The notes under the pieces: generated by a model
Seen by the model: only the letters and a program-made list of their open reading frames with translations
Databases searched by the model: none
Told to the model about the DNA's origin: nothing
Program-made: the position numbers and the translations under genes
From: CAYNUJ01 sp964573255
GTDB lineage: Bacteria > Bacteroidota > Ignavibacteria > Ignavibacteriales > Melioribacteraceae
Direction of reading: 5' to 3'
Assembly (NCBI GenBank): GCA_964573255.1
Contig: CAZNJB010000007.1
Span: 1 to 64,000 of the forward strand
DNA length: 64,000 nucleotides
Shown here: one piece after another, positions 62,427 to 64,000 of the stretch
How positions within the stretch are numbered: the first letter of the stretch is position 1
How the letters are laid out: every line of letters starts with the position of its first letter

Positions 62427-64000
62427 GTGCGAATTTTAGGTATTCATGATGGTCATTGCGCTTCAGCAGCATTAATTGAAGACGGTAAATTAATTTATGC
62501 CGAACAGGAAGAAAGGTTTACTTATGTTAAAAATCAAGGTGGTTTTCCCCATAAAGTAATACAATTTATTAATGATAAATATGATCTCAATACTATTGAT
62601 AATGTTGTCGTAGTCGGCAATTATATGGGGTATTATGATTGGAGCAGGGAAAATATATTAAATTACTACGAAAACAGCGCCGGGAGCAAGGCTAGATTAA
62701 AAGAATTGTTAAAACGAAGTGAGCTGATCTATTCGACTTACAAGAAAAAATCGAATAGAAAGAGAGAAGAAATATTAGCTAAATATTTTTCAGGAAACCT
62801 TCAGTTTATTGATCACCATCTTGCCCATGCTTCTGCTGCTTATTTTGGATATGGTGATTTCGAGAATAAAATTTTAGTAATTACAGCAGACGGAGAAGGT
62901 GACGGGCTGTGTGCTACTGCCTCTATTGGGTTCAAGGGGAAAATGGAGAGGTTAATTTCAATTCCGGCTAAATCCTCACTTGGAAGATTATATTCTTATA
63001 TTACATTTCTTTACAATATGGTTCCTTACGAACACGAATATAAAATAATGGGATTAGCTCCATATTGCACCGACAGGAAAAGAATTTATGCAGCAAAAGC
63101 CGAATTATATAGATTGATTTCTTTTAATAATGATAATGATTTGTTCTGGTCGTTTAACGGTAAAAGTACATCAATACAGGCCGCCGGAAATGAAATAAAA
63201 GCTGTATTTGATAATTACAGGTTCGACATTATTGCCGCAGCCGTTCAAGAATTTACCGAAGAGATTCTGATTGAATGGGTTAAACGTTTGATTAAACATA
63301 CGGGAATTAAAAATGTAGTTGCCTCTGGCGGCGTATTTATGAATGTAAAAGCAAATATGTTAATCGCAAACTTGGATGAAGTAGAAAGTTTTTACGTGTT
63401 CCCGTCTTCCGGTGATGAATCTACAAGTATTGGCGCAGCCTATTGGGGATATTTTGAGCATTCCGGAAAATTAAATGAAAAGTTAACTCACTATTATTTA
63501 TCCGATAAATTACATTTCGATAAAGAAAAATTAAATGAATTATTTGGCAGCTATAAAATAGAATTTTATGAGGATATCGAGAAAACATTAGCCGAATTAT
63601 TATCAAAAAGTGAAATTATTGCAAGAATTAAAGGTAATGCCGAATTCGGTGCTCGCGCTTTAGGTAATCGTTCAATTATTGCAAATCCATCAGTGAAAGG
63701 CGTGAAGAAGGAGATTAATGAGATGATCAAGGGACGTGATTTTTGGATGCCTTTCGCTCCTTCGGTTCTGGATGAAGATTTAGATGTATATTTTGATGTT
63801 AATCCCAAAATTAAAGATTATGAGTATATGATCTTTACAGTACCCTCTAAACGGGAAAAAGCTGTTTATGCGGAAGCTGCATTACATCCGTATGATCTAA
63901 CTGGCAGACCTCAAATGGTTAGGAAAGAATGGAACCCTGATTATCACCGATTACTTTCATACTACAAAGAATTTACCGGCGAATCTTTGGTCCTGAATAC
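62427..64000 (+). CDS. NodU/CmcH-type carbamoyltransferase (3' partial)
   Basis: The frame from GTG 62427, with GAGG at 62414-62417, is open to the window end (over 520 codons). The start MRILGIHDGHCASAALIEDG is the ASKHA-type N-terminal domain; HHLAHASAAY holds the metal ligands and TADGEGD the phosphate-binding loop. Near the end, GNAEFGARALGNRSI and PFAPSVL mark the C-terminal domain. Enzymes of the family transfer carbamoyl from carbamoyl phosphate, via carbamoyl-AMP, to sugar or polyketide hydroxyls. GT2 upstream suggests a glycan substrate. Confidence 0.9.
   Translation, partial: MRILGIHDGHCASAALIEDGKLIYAEQEERFTYVKNQGGFPHKVIQFINDKYDLNTIDNVVVVGNYMGYYDWSRENILNYYENSAGSKARLKELLKRSELIYSTYKKKSNRKREEILAKYFSGNLQFIDHHLAHASAAYFGYGDFENKILVITADGEGDGLCATASIGFKGKMERLISIPAKSSLGRLYSYITFLYNMVPYEHEYKIMGLAPYCTDRKRIYAAKAELYRLISFNNDNDLFWSFNGKSTSIQAAGNEIKAVFDNYRFDIIAAAVQEFTEEILIEWVKRLIKHTGIKNVVASGGVFMNVKANMLIANLDEVESFYVFPSSGDESTSIGAAYWGYFEHSGKLNEKLTHYYLSDKLHFDKEKLNELFGSYKIEFYEDIEKTLAELLSKSEIIARIKGNAEFGARALGNRSIIANPSVKGVKKEINEMIKGRDFWMPFAPSVLDEDLDVYFDVNPKIKDYEYMIFTVPSKREKAVYAEAALHPYDLTGRPQMVRKEWNPDYHRLLSYYKEFTGESLVLN

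Overview
The window is an AT-rich bacterial chromosome segment, about two thirds A+T, densely packed with genes. No 16S/23S marker is present, so the placement rests on gene content: an alternative complex III operon, an A2-type cytochrome c oxidase, Bacteroidota-style lipoproteins and beta-barrel proteins, and one good match to the TAnnTTTG promoter type. Together these suggest the Bacteroidota/Chlorobi/Ignavibacteria group, most likely an aerobically respiring Ignavibacteria relative. This is an inference.

Layout. (a) 1-6180 is a looser accessory block: a 5'-cut CPBP membrane protease, a small secreted or outer-membrane protein, an HExxH lipoprotein, a choloylglycine-hydrolase-type Ntn hydrolase, a likely decayed ORF, an HExxH membrane-anchored protein and an unrecognised gene. 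(b) 6241-6278 carries a symmetric composite dyad in a 731-bp intergenic region. (c) 6910-18397 is an acetate module: a two-subunit sodium:solute (acetate-type) symporter, a cNMP/CBS/DUF294 signalling protein with a DEDDh exonuclease on the opposite strand, acetyl-CoA synthetase, a GNAT + acyl-CoA-synthetase-like protein acetyltransferase (Pat-like), AcuB and AcuC. Import, activation, acetylation and deacetylation of Acs are therefore all encoded side by side. (d) 18698-19047 holds tRNA-Leu(UAA) and tRNA-Val(GAC). (e) 19132-31855 is a translation and cell-cycle block: thrS-infC-rpmI-rplT-pheS-pheT, a coiled-coil protein, zapA, 6S RNA, rny, coaE, proline dehydrogenase, tsaD and mltG, then an Ig-like lipoprotein. 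infC starts with AUC. (f) 33658-34406 is a DUF559 nuclease-like gene between two copies of a roughly 130-bp hairpin-rich repeat. (g) 34712-37636 (minus) holds namZ-like, a hypothetical gene and hutI in an overlapping operon. (h) 37802-46621 holds glgA, a gmhB-like gene, a lipoprotein, an outer-membrane protein, a TPR protein, glyA, tatC and a polyprenyl synthase. (i) 46805-61420 is a respiratory super-operon: alternative complex III (pentaheme ActA, a 57-aa twin-arginine microprotein, ActB, ActC, an ActD-cytochrome c fusion, ActF, another cytochrome c), Sco, oxidase subunits I, III, IV and II, heme O synthase and a membrane cytochrome c protein. TatC and the polyprenyl synthase just upstream fit with it, providing Tat export of ActB and the quinone side chain. 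(j) 61437-64000 is a glycosyltransferase and the start of a NodU-type carbamoyltransferase that runs off the window.

The items most worth a second look are the DUF559 unit with its paired cruciform repeats, the Pat-like enzyme whose synthetase half looks catalytically dead and truncated, the AUC-initiated infC, the twin-arginine microprotein and the ActD-cytochrome fusion inside the complex III operon, and the two long intergenic dyads.
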